A stretch of DNA of 64,000 nt from JBAIYU01 sp036763085 (GCF_036763085.1 NZ_JBAIYU010000010.1:558001-622000); one strand, 5' to 3'; numbered from the stretch's first letter, positions 16,961-24,760 are shown. Numbers and translations: made by a program. The notes: generated by a model not told the origin, from the sequence alone.

Positions 16961-17833
16961 TTAAGTCGTTACTGGCTCTTCTGGTCTAACTTCTTCCAAA
17001 GCCCTAATAGCTACTTCGATCTGGTCATCGCTGGGTTCACGGGTAGTAAGATGCTGCAGCCATAAGCCGGGAGCCATTGCCCACGCTACTACGCTATTGT
17101 CACTGCGGCCGGCAAATCTGATTATTTCATAAGAAAGTCCAGCTACTACAGGCATTAATACAATCCGGGATAAAATTCTGAGCCATAAATCCGGCCAGCC
17201 TAAGAAGGCAAACATTATAATGCTAACTATCATAACTATTAACAAAAATGCGGTACCGCACCTTGGATGCAGTGTACTAAAACCGCGAACGTTTTCAACA
17301 GTTAAAGGTAATCCTGCTTCATATGCATGGATAGTTTTATGTTCCGCTCCATGGTATTGAAAGACTCTCTGAATGTCTTTCATTCGGGATATAGCAAATA
17401 TATAGGCAAAGAAAATCACCATTCTGAGTACACCCTCAGCAAGATTCAATAGGCGCGGATCAGTAATTGTACTGTGTATATATTTTGCCGCATAGGTCGG
17501 AATTATAACAAATAAAAGAACAGCTAACCCTAATGAAAAGCACATAGTCATTGCTATTTCTTTATCTGACAATTCTTCTCCCTCTTCACCGGCCGCCTGC
17601 GCCGAAAAAGACAAAGCCTTAAGACCATGAATAAGCGATTCACCTAGCGCGACAACCCCTCGCAGCATTGGCTTTTTTAGGATAGGATACCGTTCAGTAA
17701 TCGAGGTTAGTACTTCTTTTTTTACAGTAATGCTGCCGGATGGTTCACGCACCGCTGTCGCAATATGTCCAGGTCCGCGCATCATTACTCCTTCGATGAC
17801 AGCCTGACCACCAATAGTAACCTTTGGTTTCAC
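16961..17833 (-). CDS. DUF1385 membrane protein
   Basis: 290 residues. The N-terminus GGQAVIEGVMMRGP (about residues 8-21) is the DUF1385 signature; a central HGAEHKTIHAYE motif (about 170-181) with several His and Glu suggests metal binding. Three or four membrane segments cluster around residues 100-160 and 195-235. Function unknown. Its place between rpmE and prfA is common in Clostridia-like genomes. GTG start with GGGGGG upstream. Confidence 0.9.
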   Translation of the reverse strand: MKPKVTIGGQAVIEGVMMRGPGHIATAVREPSGSITVKKEVLTSITERYPILKKPMLRGVVALGESLIHGLKALSFSAQAAGEEGEELSDKEIAMTMCFSLGLAVLLFVIIPTYAAKYIHSTITDPRLLNLAEGVLRMVIFFAYIFAISRMKDIQRVFQYHGAEHKTIHAYEAGLPLTVENVRGFSTLHPRCGTAFLLIVMIVSIIMFAFLGWPDLWLRILSRIVLMPVVAGLSYEIIRFAGRSDNSVVAWAMAPGLWLQHLTTREPSDDQIEVAIRALEEVRPEEPVTT

Positions 17834-17862
17834 GGTATTCCCCCCTTTTTAAATTAAAAAAT

Positions 17863-17966
17863 AACCGCAAATGCGCAAAAACGCAAAGGGTACGCGCAAA
17901 ATACTGGCGCGATTATTATCGCGCTAGGTTTCCGTTCCCCTTTGCGGCCTTTGCGCATTTGCGGTT
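17863..17966. repeat. dispersed palindromic repeat, copy 2 (most complete)
   Basis: Near-perfect inverted ends (AACCGCAAATGCGCAAA and TTTGCGCATTTGCGGTT) flank an internal palindrome GGCGCGATTATTATCGCGC. The element is about 104 bp and lies between rpmE and the DUF1385 gene. Confidence 0.8.
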
Positions 17967-18022
17967 CAAAAATCCCTAAATATAAATGAAGCAGAGCATG
18001 TCTGCTCTGCTGACCATTTAAC

Positions 18023-18223
18023 TTATTTTGCGTAACGTTTATTGAATTTCTCAATACGTCCGCCGGCTGCAATATTACGTTGCTGGCCAGTAAAGAACGG
18101 ATGGCACTTGGAGCATACATCTACACGTAGTTCTTTTTTAATTGAACCAGTAGTAAAAGTGTTACCGCAACCGCAGATTACTTTCGCTTCACCATTATAA
18201 GCTGGATGAATTTTTTCTTTCAT
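18023..18223 (-). CDS. rpmE: 50S ribosomal protein L31 (zinc-binding type)
   Basis: 66 residues from the ATG at 18223, which has GAGGTG eight bases upstream; the longer open frame would reach back through its own leader hairpin. It has the four-Cys zinc signature of the C+ form (ICGCGNTF and CSKCHPFF). First gene of the rpmE-DUF1385-prfA-prmC run. Zinc-containing L31 is often swapped for a zinc-free paralogue under zinc limitation; none is in this window. Confidence 0.96.
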   Translation of the reverse strand: MKEKIHPAYNGEAKVICGCGNTFTTGSIKKELRVDVCSKCHPFFTGQQRNIAAGGRIEKFNKRYAK

Positions 18224-18239
18224 TTCTTGCACCTCACTT

Positions 18240-18300
18240 TGTACCCCGAGCGGCAGGGTTTTAATATTTTTAAATGCCTCGGGCATTAGATAAAGCCACT
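18240..18300 (-). promoter_or_regulatory. leader hairpin of rpmE
   Basis: The rpmE leader (about 18224-18312) contains arms GCCCGAGGCA and TGCCGCTCGGGG separated by an AT-rich loop. The 3' arm ends about 17 bases before the ATG. It could be a structured 5' UTR for autogenous control, but that is only a possibility. Confidence 0.4.
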
Positions 18301-18318
18301 TAGGTTTACTACCAGACA

Positions 18319-18347
18319 ATTATAGCATACCGTAATATGTTTCGCAA
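18319..18347 (-). promoter_or_regulatory. SigA-type promoter of rpmE
   Basis: On the minus strand TTGCGA (18347-18342), a 17-base spacer and TATAAT (18324-18319) lie about 95 bases before the rpmE ATG. The -10 is perfect and the -35 matches 4 of 6. Confidence 0.7.
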
Positions 18348-18350
18348 CAA

Positions 18351-19595
18351 TTATTCCCCACTTTTAGCGACATAATGGCTGAAACTGCCAATGGTAATAC
18401 TAGGAAATTTATCTTGCAGCACACTTACAAACTTTCTTACTCCTACTGGCTTATTATGCTGATCTGGCATAATGGCCAGAAATGCATCAGGATCAACATT
18501 GAGATTACGCAATTGAATCATATCAACGCCAGTCTCAGACAGAAAATCTACCCAGGCTGCGACTTCCTCTGGTCGATCATTCAGGCCCGGAAAAGACAGC
18601 ATATTAAGGGATACATAAATACCTTTTTCCTTAGCATATCTGATTGAAGCCTTTACATCATCCAGCGTATAATCTGAACGATAGTAGGCCTGATAAACCT
18701 CAGGTCTTGCACTTATTATACTTACCCTCATAGTATCAAGGCCAGCATCAACTATTTTTTTAATTCCCTTTGTATAGCCGGCGTTTGTATTGATATTAAT
18801 CTGACCTAGCTTTGTCTGACTGCGGATTAACCCGATACCTGCAGCAATATTGTCGGCAGCAAGGGAAGGTTCGCCTTCACAACCTTGTCCGAAACTGATA
18901 ATTGCTTCCGGAGCATTACTTAGATGATAAATACCCACCTCAGCAATTTCTTCGGCGGTTGGTATGAAGTTAATCCGGCTTTGCGGCGACGGACAGCATT
19001 CTGACGGCTGCAGTGAAATACAGCCAAAACAGTTAGCATTGCAGGCCGGTGAAGTTGGTATCCCAGCTTCCCAACGGCGGTAAAATAAATTCTGCGCTGT
19101 ACAGCAGTGCCACTTCAAAGAACAGCCAGCTACCTGCTCTACAATTCGATTCCCGGGTAAATCCTTTTTAACTCTCTTAACTAGTTTCTTTATCTCCGGC
19201 GTATTGTAGTTATACGGATGCCATTTAGCGTTATTATCACTTGGTACAGCCGCTACATATAATTGATCTTGATATAATGCAACTGCAGTATATCCATACA
19301 GCGGCAACTGCGGCGCAGACTGGATACTCTTAAAGGCTGGCAGATGAGTGCGTGTATAGCCGACCGGTAAAACGGCCGCTACAGCTGTTAAATCATCCGC
19401 TATTGACATTATTTGTCCATCTTTTGCACCAATTGAACTGCGGCCCGGTAAATACATCAGCTCCGCGCCCTCAGGCATAGGAATTAAATCTTCCACTGTC
19501 AAAAGCAGAGTATCTTTACCAATCCGACCAGCTGCCGCATAACCCGGGGCATCATATATTTCTCCATTTTTATCAGCATATAGGGCTGTTAACAA
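18351..19595 (-). CDS. radical SAM protein
   Basis: 414 residues. The 4Fe-4S/SAM cluster motif CNANCFGC (CxxxCxxC) lies near residues 183-190, followed by a GQGCEGEPSL glycine-rich segment and a TIM-barrel part. An N-terminal region of about 150 residues precedes it, and additional Cys (GCSLKWHCC, ECCPSP) could hold further metal or structural sites. It resembles uncharacterised radical SAM proteins of strict anaerobes; substrate unknown. TTG start at 19595 directly after an in-frame stop, with GGAG about ten bases upstream. Confidence 0.85.
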   Translation of the reverse strand: MLTALYADKNGEIYDAPGYAAAGRIGKDTLLLTVEDLIPMPEGAELMYLPGRSSIGAKDGQIMSIADDLTAVAAVLPVGYTRTHLPAFKSIQSAPQLPLYGYTAVALYQDQLYVAAVPSDNNAKWHPYNYNTPEIKKLVKRVKKDLPGNRIVEQVAGCSLKWHCCTAQNLFYRRWEAGIPTSPACNANCFGCISLQPSECCPSPQSRINFIPTAEEIAEVGIYHLSNAPEAIISFGQGCEGEPSLAADNIAAGIGLIRSQTKLGQININTNAGYTKGIKKIVDAGLDTMRVSIISARPEVYQAYYRSDYTLDDVKASIRYAKEKGIYVSLNMLSFPGLNDRPEEVAAWVDFLSETGVDMIQLRNLNVDPDAFLAIMPDQHNKPVGVRKFVSVLQDKFPSITIGSFSHYVAKSGE

Positions 19596-19818
19596 TCACA
19601 ATCATCTCCATTATAGATAGTACATATTCCGCAATATGATATTATACCACGAATTAATACCATAAACACTGCTGCAAGACATGAATTGATTTGATTAATG
19701 CATTTCTTGTAAAAAGTGGAATTATTTTCATAAATATTACAAATTTGGTAGGTTTATACCGATCACATAGCGAATATACCCACTTATACTACTGAGAAGT
19801 CAAAAGGATGTGACTAGA

Positions 19819-20682
19819 ATGGCTGAAACTTCATTATTAGATTCATTCGTACAAGTGTCAAAGTATATTCCTCAGCTTTTGAGCGGTAAAGTTGGCATGG
19901 TAGTGAGCGACCATGAAAAATGGCTGGTATCCTATTCTATCCCTGAATTACAACATCAGGTTGTTGCTGGTGAAAAAATTAAAACTGGTGCAGCAGTACA
20001 CCAGGCAATGCAAAAACGCACTCGCGTCGTGGTAGAAGTATCCAAGGAAGTATATGGAATTCCTTATATTGCCATCAGTATGCCAATTACCGATAGCGCA
20101 GGAAAAATATTGGGCGCTGTCGCAGTACATGAATCACTGGAACGTAAAGAGGTTCTACAGGATGCTGCAGGTCACCTTTCAAACTCCGCCAATGTCCTTT
20201 CATCATCATTACAGTCTATTCTAGCACAAGCCGAAGAACTGGCCGCCAGCGGTCAATATTTGAAAGATCTAGCTGTTCAAGCTAATAAAGAGGTCAGTGA
20301 AACCGACTCAGTTATCAATTTTATAAAAAATGTTGCAAGCCAAACAAATCTGTTGGGATTAAACGCGGCAATCGAGGCGGCAAGAGTCGGTGAGCAAGGC
20401 AGAGGCTTCGGAGTAGTAGCCGAAGAGGTTCGAAAGCTTGCTGTTAACAGCTCAAGCTCGGCTGCTCAAATCACTACTACACTAAAGCGCATAAGCGATT
20501 CTATTCAGAAGATTACACATGAAATAACACAAATAGACTCAGTAAATCAACATCAAGCTCAAACCATCGAAAAGCTTACTGGACAAAGCCAAGATCTATT
20601 AGAAATGTCAGCAAAACTGGCTCAAATGGCGGCAGAACTTAATGCCGACCAAAAATGCAAAGATGTTTCCTGTAGTTTTTAA
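19819..20682 (+). CDS. soluble methyl-accepting chemotaxis-like protein
   Basis: 287 residues with no membrane segment. An N-terminal sensory part (about 1-115) is followed by a short MA signalling domain whose hairpin tip VASQTNLLGLNAAIEAARVG (about residues 172-191) is canonical. The MA domain is much shorter than in classic receptors. It probably interacts with CheA/CheW in the cytoplasm. ATG at 19819 has AAGGA about ten bases upstream. Alone on the plus strand and ended by a strong terminator. Confidence 0.88.
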   Translation: MAETSLLDSFVQVSKYIPQLLSGKVGMVVSDHEKWLVSYSIPELQHQVVAGEKIKTGAAVHQAMQKRTRVVVEVSKEVYGIPYIAISMPITDSAGKILGAVAVHESLERKEVLQDAAGHLSNSANVLSSSLQSILAQAEELAASGQYLKDLAVQANKEVSETDSVINFIKNVASQTNLLGLNAAIEAARVGEQGRGFGVVAEEVRKLAVNSSSSAAQITTTLKRISDSIQKITHEITQIDSVNQHQAQTIEKLTGQSQDLLEMSAKLAQMAAELNADQKCKDVSCSF

Positions 20683-20714
20683 AATTAGTGCAACCAATTT
20701 ACTTAGAAAGCAAA

Positions 20715-20749
20715 AAAGAGTCCGCAGACTATCCGTCTGCGGACTCTTT
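20715..20749 (+). terminator. terminator of the chemoreceptor gene
   Basis: A 15-bp stem (AAAGAGTCCGCAGAC and its complement) with a 5-base loop, followed by TTTC, 33 bases after the stop. The rest of the interval up to 20990 is AT-rich and shows nothing I can name. Confidence 0.8.
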
Positions 20750-20990
20750 CAGTTATATTTACTTTACCATTGTGCAATCTTTCTCATGTGACGTTGCTAA
20801 TGCAAGTATCTCTTAGTATACATTTTTGTCCGTTGACTAACAGTACGGTATAATACATATTCAAAAATATTTTTCAAAAACCACGCCTGTTACTGAGGCT
20901 GGATTAATCGCAAATATTTAATTATCGAATAGTTAAGTGCAAAATCATCCATTATACCTTGCATTAACCATTATTTTTTGTAGGTAGTTT

Positions 20991-21236
20991 TTACATTATA
21001 TTAGACAATCGGTTTTCTTTAACTAGTCTGTTTAATATGTTAGTACAAGCTTCATCCTCTGTTTGATATTTATCCAAATTAAACATTTTTCCCCGTTCGA
21101 AATAATACACCATCCAGGTTTCGCCATCAAAATCTAGGCAAACTCTTTGATCAACCTCGCCTGTATTATCAAGATTATAATAATGCTCAGGGACCTTATT
21201 TTCCCGTAGAATAGCTCGCAAAGTTTCTTTTTTCAT
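20991..21236 (-). CDS. small orphan protein, Imm59-like predicted immunity protein
   Basis: 81 residues, acidic, no signal or membrane segment. The pattern YYNLDNTGEVDQRVCLDF followed by WMVYYFERGK and then DEACTNILNRL resembles what I recall of the Imm59 family of polymorphic-toxin immunity proteins; I cannot verify it. It starts 55 bases after a fragment that reads as the C-terminus of a TNT toxin domain, which supports an immunity role. GGAGG precedes the ATG. Confidence 0.6.
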   Translation of the reverse strand: MKKETLRAILRENKVPEHYYNLDNTGEVDQRVCLDFDGETWMVYYFERGKMFNLDKYQTEDEACTNILNRLVKENRLSNIM

Positions 21237-21291
21237 TATTTAATACCTCCAAGTATTCCTTTTCTAGTAAGTATTCAATTGAATAAGGAAG

Positions 21292-21423
21292 TTAATACTG
21301 GATTCCGCGTCCTGTCTGTTTAAAGGCAGGAGCAATTTCTCCCATACTTACATTCTCTATAGACTTAACTACTCTATATTGATGGTATGCATTGGATTCC
21401 CAATATAAGGAAATGACCTTGAT
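21292..21423 (-). pseudogene. C-terminal fragment of a TNT-type (NAD glycohydrolase) toxin
   Basis: A 43-codon open stretch on the minus strand, bounded upstream by TGA and without a start codon. Key parts are YWESNAYHQYRVVK, then MGEIAPAFKQTGRGIQY at the stop. In TNT (formerly DUF4237) domains the last strand group reads roughly YHxYxVxKP...GxIAPWFxQPGGGIQY, so this fits the toxin's end. It is too short to act and looks like the remnant of a displaced toxin cassette. The immunity-like gene follows 55 bases later. Confidence 0.7.
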
Positions 21424-21435
21424 TCAGTCTTTTAG

Positions 21436-21924
21436 TTAGCTACTAATAGCACACCGTTCTTTAAATTCATTTATAATTATACGTTTTTTCATCTGCTCGT
21501 CCATACTATCCCACGCACTATGTGTTATCACAGGTAATGTTACTCGTATTACGTCTGGGGGAAATTTTTCATTTACTGATATTTCGTCTGACCCGCAAGA
21601 TAAGCAGGACACTTTTGTCCTTGTGGCATCAATTTTAGCTTTGTTTACAAAATCACAGGTGCTTCCAAATATTTTGTAAAAGTATTCCGTTTCTTGATCA
21701 TGTGACATCTTCCGATCAACAATAATACTCTTTAAAATTTGATTAATTTCGTCAAATGCCGTATCATCAAGGCAATTCAAGTAAACATAACATTGCCCAT
21801 CCTCCGTAAGTAACAGTCTCTCACCATATAGAAAACCAGACAAATTAAAAACCTCACGTTTATCTCCACACTTTTGACATACCCCCTCCGATAATTCAAC
21901 AGGTAATTCTCTTTGTATAGTCAT
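21436..21924 (-). CDS. orphan protein with two CxxC pairs, candidate immunity protein
   Basis: 162 residues, no signal or membrane segment. CQKCGDKREV near residue 16 and CLSCGSDEI near residue 112 could form one split zinc site. I do not recognise the family. The ATG has AGGAGG at seven bases and lies 26 bases after a toxin-tail-like fragment on the same strand, so immunity function is inferred from context only. Confidence 0.6.
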   Translation of the reverse strand: MTIQRELPVELSEGVCQKCGDKREVFNLSGFLYGERLLLTEDGQCYVYLNCLDDTAFDEINQILKSIIVDRKMSHDQETEYFYKIFGSTCDFVNKAKIDATRTKVSCLSCGSDEISVNEKFPPDVIRVTLPVITHSAWDSMDEQMKKRIIINEFKERCAISS

Positions 21925-21950
21925 TTTCGTCCTCCTATTATCCTAGTGGA

Positions 21951-22103
21951 CTAATCATTTGGGAGATTAAGTATCTCATCAAACTAATCATATATTACAA
22001 TGTTCGTACCTTGTCCACGATATGAGGGAAATGCAATGTTATACCCTCGCTCACGATACAAGCCATCTAGTCTATCCCAAGAGAAAACTGAACATTCGTT
22101 ATT
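21951..22103 (-). pseudogene. toxin C-terminal fragment with an internal amber codon
   Basis: A minus-strand reading frame without start, bounded upstream by TGA. It reads ...SWDRLDGLYRERG, then YNIAFPSYRGQGTNIVIYD, TAG (21986-21984), and continues in the same frame as FDEILNLPND before a second TAG. The composition is that of a folded protein end, not random AT-rich DNA. The final hydrophobic strand plus FDEIL resembles the end of ADP-ribosyltransferase-like toxins, a weak guess. It directly precedes the CxxC orphan gene. Confidence 0.55.
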
Positions 22104-22198
22104 TCATCTTATCTATAGCAATAATTCGCAAATCGAACACAAATTTCAAATTTTAGGGGGTAACCTAAATGCGCAATTTTTTCTAAACCTTTTCTAAC

Positions 22199-22525
22199 TT
22201 ATCTTAGGTTGTTTTTCGTGATAAGTTCTTTTTTATCAACATCTACGCAATATACTATACCTAAGACGGAAAAAACATTAAGCTTATTTTCCAATGTCTT
22301 TTCAATATCTATATTTCCTGTTGGCTTTTTTATTTTCAAAATATCATTAATTATCCACAATTGCTCGCCTTCGTAATCAAATGCAACAACATTATTAGGA
22401 GTAACCGTTTCATCATACATTAGAACAACTATTACATCTTCGAATTCCAACACTTTTCTGATAGAAAAAGCTAACTCTATTTCGTTCTTTTCAATTACAA
22501 TTTTTTTCCCAACTGCCTTAATCAA
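22199..22525 (-). CDS. orphan small protein, paralogue of the gene at 22798-23136
   Basis: 108 residues, soluble, beta-rich by pattern. It shares with the protein at 22798-23136 the layout K-x-I-V...S-x-x-I...(F/Y)E(D/N)-V/L-I, then NN-x-V-x-A-x-D and a W-x-I motif, so the two are tandem relatives. TTG start with AAGGAGG upstream. The family is unknown to me; the neighbourhood suggests immunity proteins. Confidence 0.6.
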   Translation of the reverse strand: MIKAVGKKIVIEKNEIELAFSIRKVLEFEDVIVVLMYDETVTPNNVVAFDYEGEQLWIINDILKIKKPTGNIDIEKTLENKLNVFSVLGIVYCVDVDKKELITKNNLR

Positions 22526-22586
22526 ATAGAACCCCTCCTTTTACCGCTTACTTCAACTCGTAGATTCAAACCAGGATGGATTAAAT

Positions 22587-22700
22587 CTATATCCTTATTG
22601 CATATTGAACATCACCATCAGGTGTTCACCATCTTTTTTGAGGGCCTACTATTGTCCTATTCAATTTGCATCCAATAAGCGGCAGTAGGGGGCGGTTGCG
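22587..22700 (-). pseudogene. possible toxin-tail remnant ending TPDGDVQYAIRI
   Basis: A minus-strand frame of about 24 codons, one TGA, then TPDGDVQYAIRI and a stop, 61 bases before the next gene. The last 12 residues look like a protein end, but the stretch is short and may be chance. Confidence 0.3.
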
Positions 22701-22797
22701 TTATTAATGCTCCCAACGGTACTGCCCAACACTAGGAGCATTTTGGGTGACTGGCTGCAGAATTATTGTGCGGTCAGTTTTGCAGTGAAATGATAAA

Positions 22798-23136
22798 TCA
22801 TTTGGTTTGAATGCCTCGAATTCTACTACCATCTTTTTTGTTAATTTCATATGAGATTCCATTCCAGTTTCCAATTACGATTCCCTCAGAAAGGTCTTCG
22901 AAGTTCGTATATGGACTATCATCGTAAATAAAATCAGGTTCTTGTATCCTCCAAACAATACTTTTATTGTTCATATCCACCGCACAAACGTTCTGGTTAT
23001 TTATTTCGCCTTTTGGAACAATAAACAATATCAATATTAGATTCTCATATAGCTTAATATCTTTTATTTTGTGCGAGAAATCTATTGTTTCCTCATCGAC
23101 AATCAACTGTTTGTTTTCAAATCGTATATTTTGCAT
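22798..23136 (-). CDS. orphan small protein, paralogue of the gene at 22199-22525
   Basis: 112 residues, no signal peptide. The N-terminal half matches the neighbouring small protein in spacing of hydrophobic positions and in the N-N-x-N-V-x-A-V-D and W-R-I motifs. The C-terminal part (NWNGISYEINKKDG) resembles the end of the same relative. It is AT-rich, like its neighbours. AGGTGA precedes the ATG by three bases. Function unknown; immunity role inferred from position. Confidence 0.6.
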   Translation of the reverse strand: MQNIRFENKQLIVDEETIDFSHKIKDIKLYENLILILFIVPKGEINNQNVCAVDMNNKSIVWRIQEPDFIYDDSPYTNFEDLSEGIVIGNWNGISYEINKKDGSRIRGIQTK

Positions 23137-23211
23137 TACTCACCTATATATCTCGATTATTAAAGTAGTAATATTATCTTAAAATAAAATTGCTATACTT
23201 ACACTTTACAA

Positions 23212-23652
23212 CTAATTCTTCAAATCCCCGAATATATCTATAATTTGGGGGTTTGCTTTTTTAGGCTTACCCGCCAAAGGATACTTCAAATATTCTCCCA
23301 ACCAATTTTTGTCACCCTCTAATAAATTATGCCAATGATTCAAAAGCCCCCTTGCAATAATTTGTAATTCATTTGATATCTTTTCTTCAACTGTATTAGA
23401 TTTTTTAATATTTTCTCTATCAACATCATTAAACTTACTAAATAAAAACGAATCAAAATTGTATACATCTAATTCTCCGTGATCGTTGGCATTAATATAA
23501 CGAATAAATATATCACCTAAATGTATAAGAAAAACTAAAGCAAACTTCCTACCAACTAACGCAAATTCATTATCACTAATTAGTAAATATTTCATATTAT
23601 ATTTACTAATTAGATTTCCAAATTCACGTCTAAATAATATCTCCATATTCAT
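23212..23652 (-). CDS. orphan small protein, candidate immunity protein
   Basis: 146 residues, soluble, mixed charge, with FALVFLIHLGDIFIRYINA as its main hydrophobic strand pair and HWHNLLEGDKNWLGEYLKY near the C-terminus. I do not recognise the family. AGGTGA lies seven bases before the ATG. It follows a short reading frame ending in RFKIYENY by 15 bases, the same arrangement as for the other genes of this island. Confidence 0.55.
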   Translation of the reverse strand: MNMEILFRREFGNLISKYNMKYLLISDNEFALVGRKFALVFLIHLGDIFIRYINANDHGELDVYNFDSFLFSKFNDVDRENIKKSNTVEEKISNELQIIARGLLNHWHNLLEGDKNWLGEYLKYPLAGKPKKANPQIIDIFGDLKN

Positions 23653-23667
23653 CTCTTTATCACCTAT

Positions 23668-23775
23668 TTAATAATTCTCATAAATTTTAAATCTAATTAT
23701 ATCCTCTGCTTCAGTTTCTCTTAATTTCTCACATGAATTAGGAAAAATGATATGTAAATACATGGCAGATTCTAC
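23668..23775 (-). pseudogene. possible toxin-tail remnant ending RFKIYENY
   Basis: A 35-codon minus-strand frame without obvious start, containing MYLHIIFPNSCEKLRE and ending RFKIYENY just before the next gene. It could instead be a 31-residue gene starting at its internal ATG, but no ribosome binding site is seen. Chance is not excluded. Confidence 0.35.
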
Positions 23776-24032
23776 TTTGGTCCAGCTAGCGCATGTTTGC
23801 AATGTTCACAAAAATAACCTCTTTGTAACTCAAAATGATAGTCACTAGTCTCAAAATAACTGACAAAGTTTAATTTCTTTACTAGTATATTTGCTTGATT
23901 TACATCCATCGTTTTTTCTAAATCAATTACCACTACTGCATTGGTGAAAGCATTTTCATGAATTTCTTTAACTACGTTTCCCCTTGCCAGTTCATGGACT
24001 AGTACTGGTGCCAAATGTTCACATAACTTCAC
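23772..24032 (-). CDS. orphan small protein with C-terminal CEHC motif, candidate immunity protein
   Basis: About 86 residues from a GTG at 24032 (GGTGAG four bases upstream); earlier in-frame starts at 24041 and 24053 are possible. MKLCEHLAPVLVHELARGN begins the protein, and GYFCEHCKHALAGPK ends it; the CxxC pair with the N-terminal Cys may bind zinc. I do not know the family with certainty. Context suggests immunity function. Confidence 0.55.
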   Translation of the reverse strand: MKLCEHLAPVLVHELARGNVVKEIHENAFTNAVVVIDLEKTMDVNQANILVKKLNFVSYFETSDYHFELQRGYFCEHCKHALAGPK

Positions 24033-24074
24033 TGCGCTCACCACATTCCTCATTCTATTATTTTTTAATTAAAT

Positions 24075-24143
24075 TCAGCTCTTTTGCTTCGGAATAGCGA
24101 ACTGCGTAGCACCATCTAAAATCAGGGCATCTTTATCCGCAAT
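24075..24143 (-). pseudogene. possible toxin-tail remnant (DALILDGATQFAIPK)
   Basis: A 22-codon minus-strand frame ending at TGA, containing DALILDGATQFAIPK, about 40 bases before the next gene. Protein-like but very short, so only weakly supported. Confidence 0.3.
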
Positions 24144-24182
24144 CTACATACAGTTACAATATATCTACTAGTTTTTTAATAA

Positions 24183-24596
24183 CTATCTCCTCTCAATTTT
24201 TTTCCTTACCGCGTATAGTAATAGCATAAAAGGAAGAACGAATGGCAAATATAAAACTCCATTTAGCACTATTTCCACTGCAACTTCATGTACCGTTGCA
24301 GTTTCCTCAGATGATAAAATAATTTGCTTAATAACTCTGACACTTGTTATCACAAATGGAGCCAAAATACCCCATTGCCAAAAATGCTTTAAATGTATAA
24401 ATGCTGCTACAAGTAATGAAAAAACAGCAGTAGTGATATATCCCCATTCCACAAGAAGCACTTCATAAGAAGAAGTTGTCTCTACTTGGTCTGAAAATTC
24501 CCTTTGTACTTCGATAAATCTTGTTTCGCAGAAAAATACCAAAACCATGACAGCTATTATCACGATAATATCTCTTTTACATTTATACCATTCCAT
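24183..24596 (-). CDS. small integral membrane protein
   Basis: 137 residues with four predicted membrane segments (about residues 9-24, 52-66, 74-92 and 108-130) and a basic C-terminus. No family recognised. GGAG precedes the ATG by eight bases. It is the first gene of the orphan island and is itself preceded by a toxin-tail-like fragment. Membrane immunity proteins for pore-forming or membrane-acting toxins are known, so that is one option. Confidence 0.6.
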   Translation of the reverse strand: MEWYKCKRDIIVIIAVMVLVFFCETRFIEVQREFSDQVETTSSYEVLLVEWGYITTAVFSLLVAAFIHLKHFWQWGILAPFVITSVRVIKQIILSSEETATVHEVAVEIVLNGVLYLPFVLPFMLLLYAVRKKIERR

Positions 24597-24657
24597 GCTG
24601 TCAACTCCCTAATCATAAATAATCATAACTATTCTCCTTTTTTACAGAATATACCTT

Positions 24658-24753
24658 TTATGAGTAGTCATCAGTAAATATCCCTTCACTTTGATAAATA
24701 GTTCTATTCTTTATTAGTACAGCTGAAAGCCCTTTTTGATGGGTACTAAATCA
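24658..24753 (-). pseudogene. possible toxin-tail remnant ending IFTDDYS
   Basis: A 31-codon minus-strand frame bounded by TGA upstream, with HQKGLSAVLIKN and YQSEGIFTDDYS before the stop, 61 bases ahead of the membrane-protein gene. It fits the tail-then-gene layout of the island but is short. Confidence 0.35.
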
Positions 24754-24760
24754 AAATAAA

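Noticed and set aside
22112..22198. Another toxin-tail fragment behind the gene ending at 22199
   Set aside because: An open minus-strand frame of about 29 codons exists, but it has no recognisable motif and does not directly precede a gene start.
22629..22790. Insertion-sequence remnant in the gap between the two paralogous small genes
   Set aside because: The base composition differs from the surroundings and hairpins can be drawn, but no transposase reading frame, terminal repeats or target duplication could be defined.
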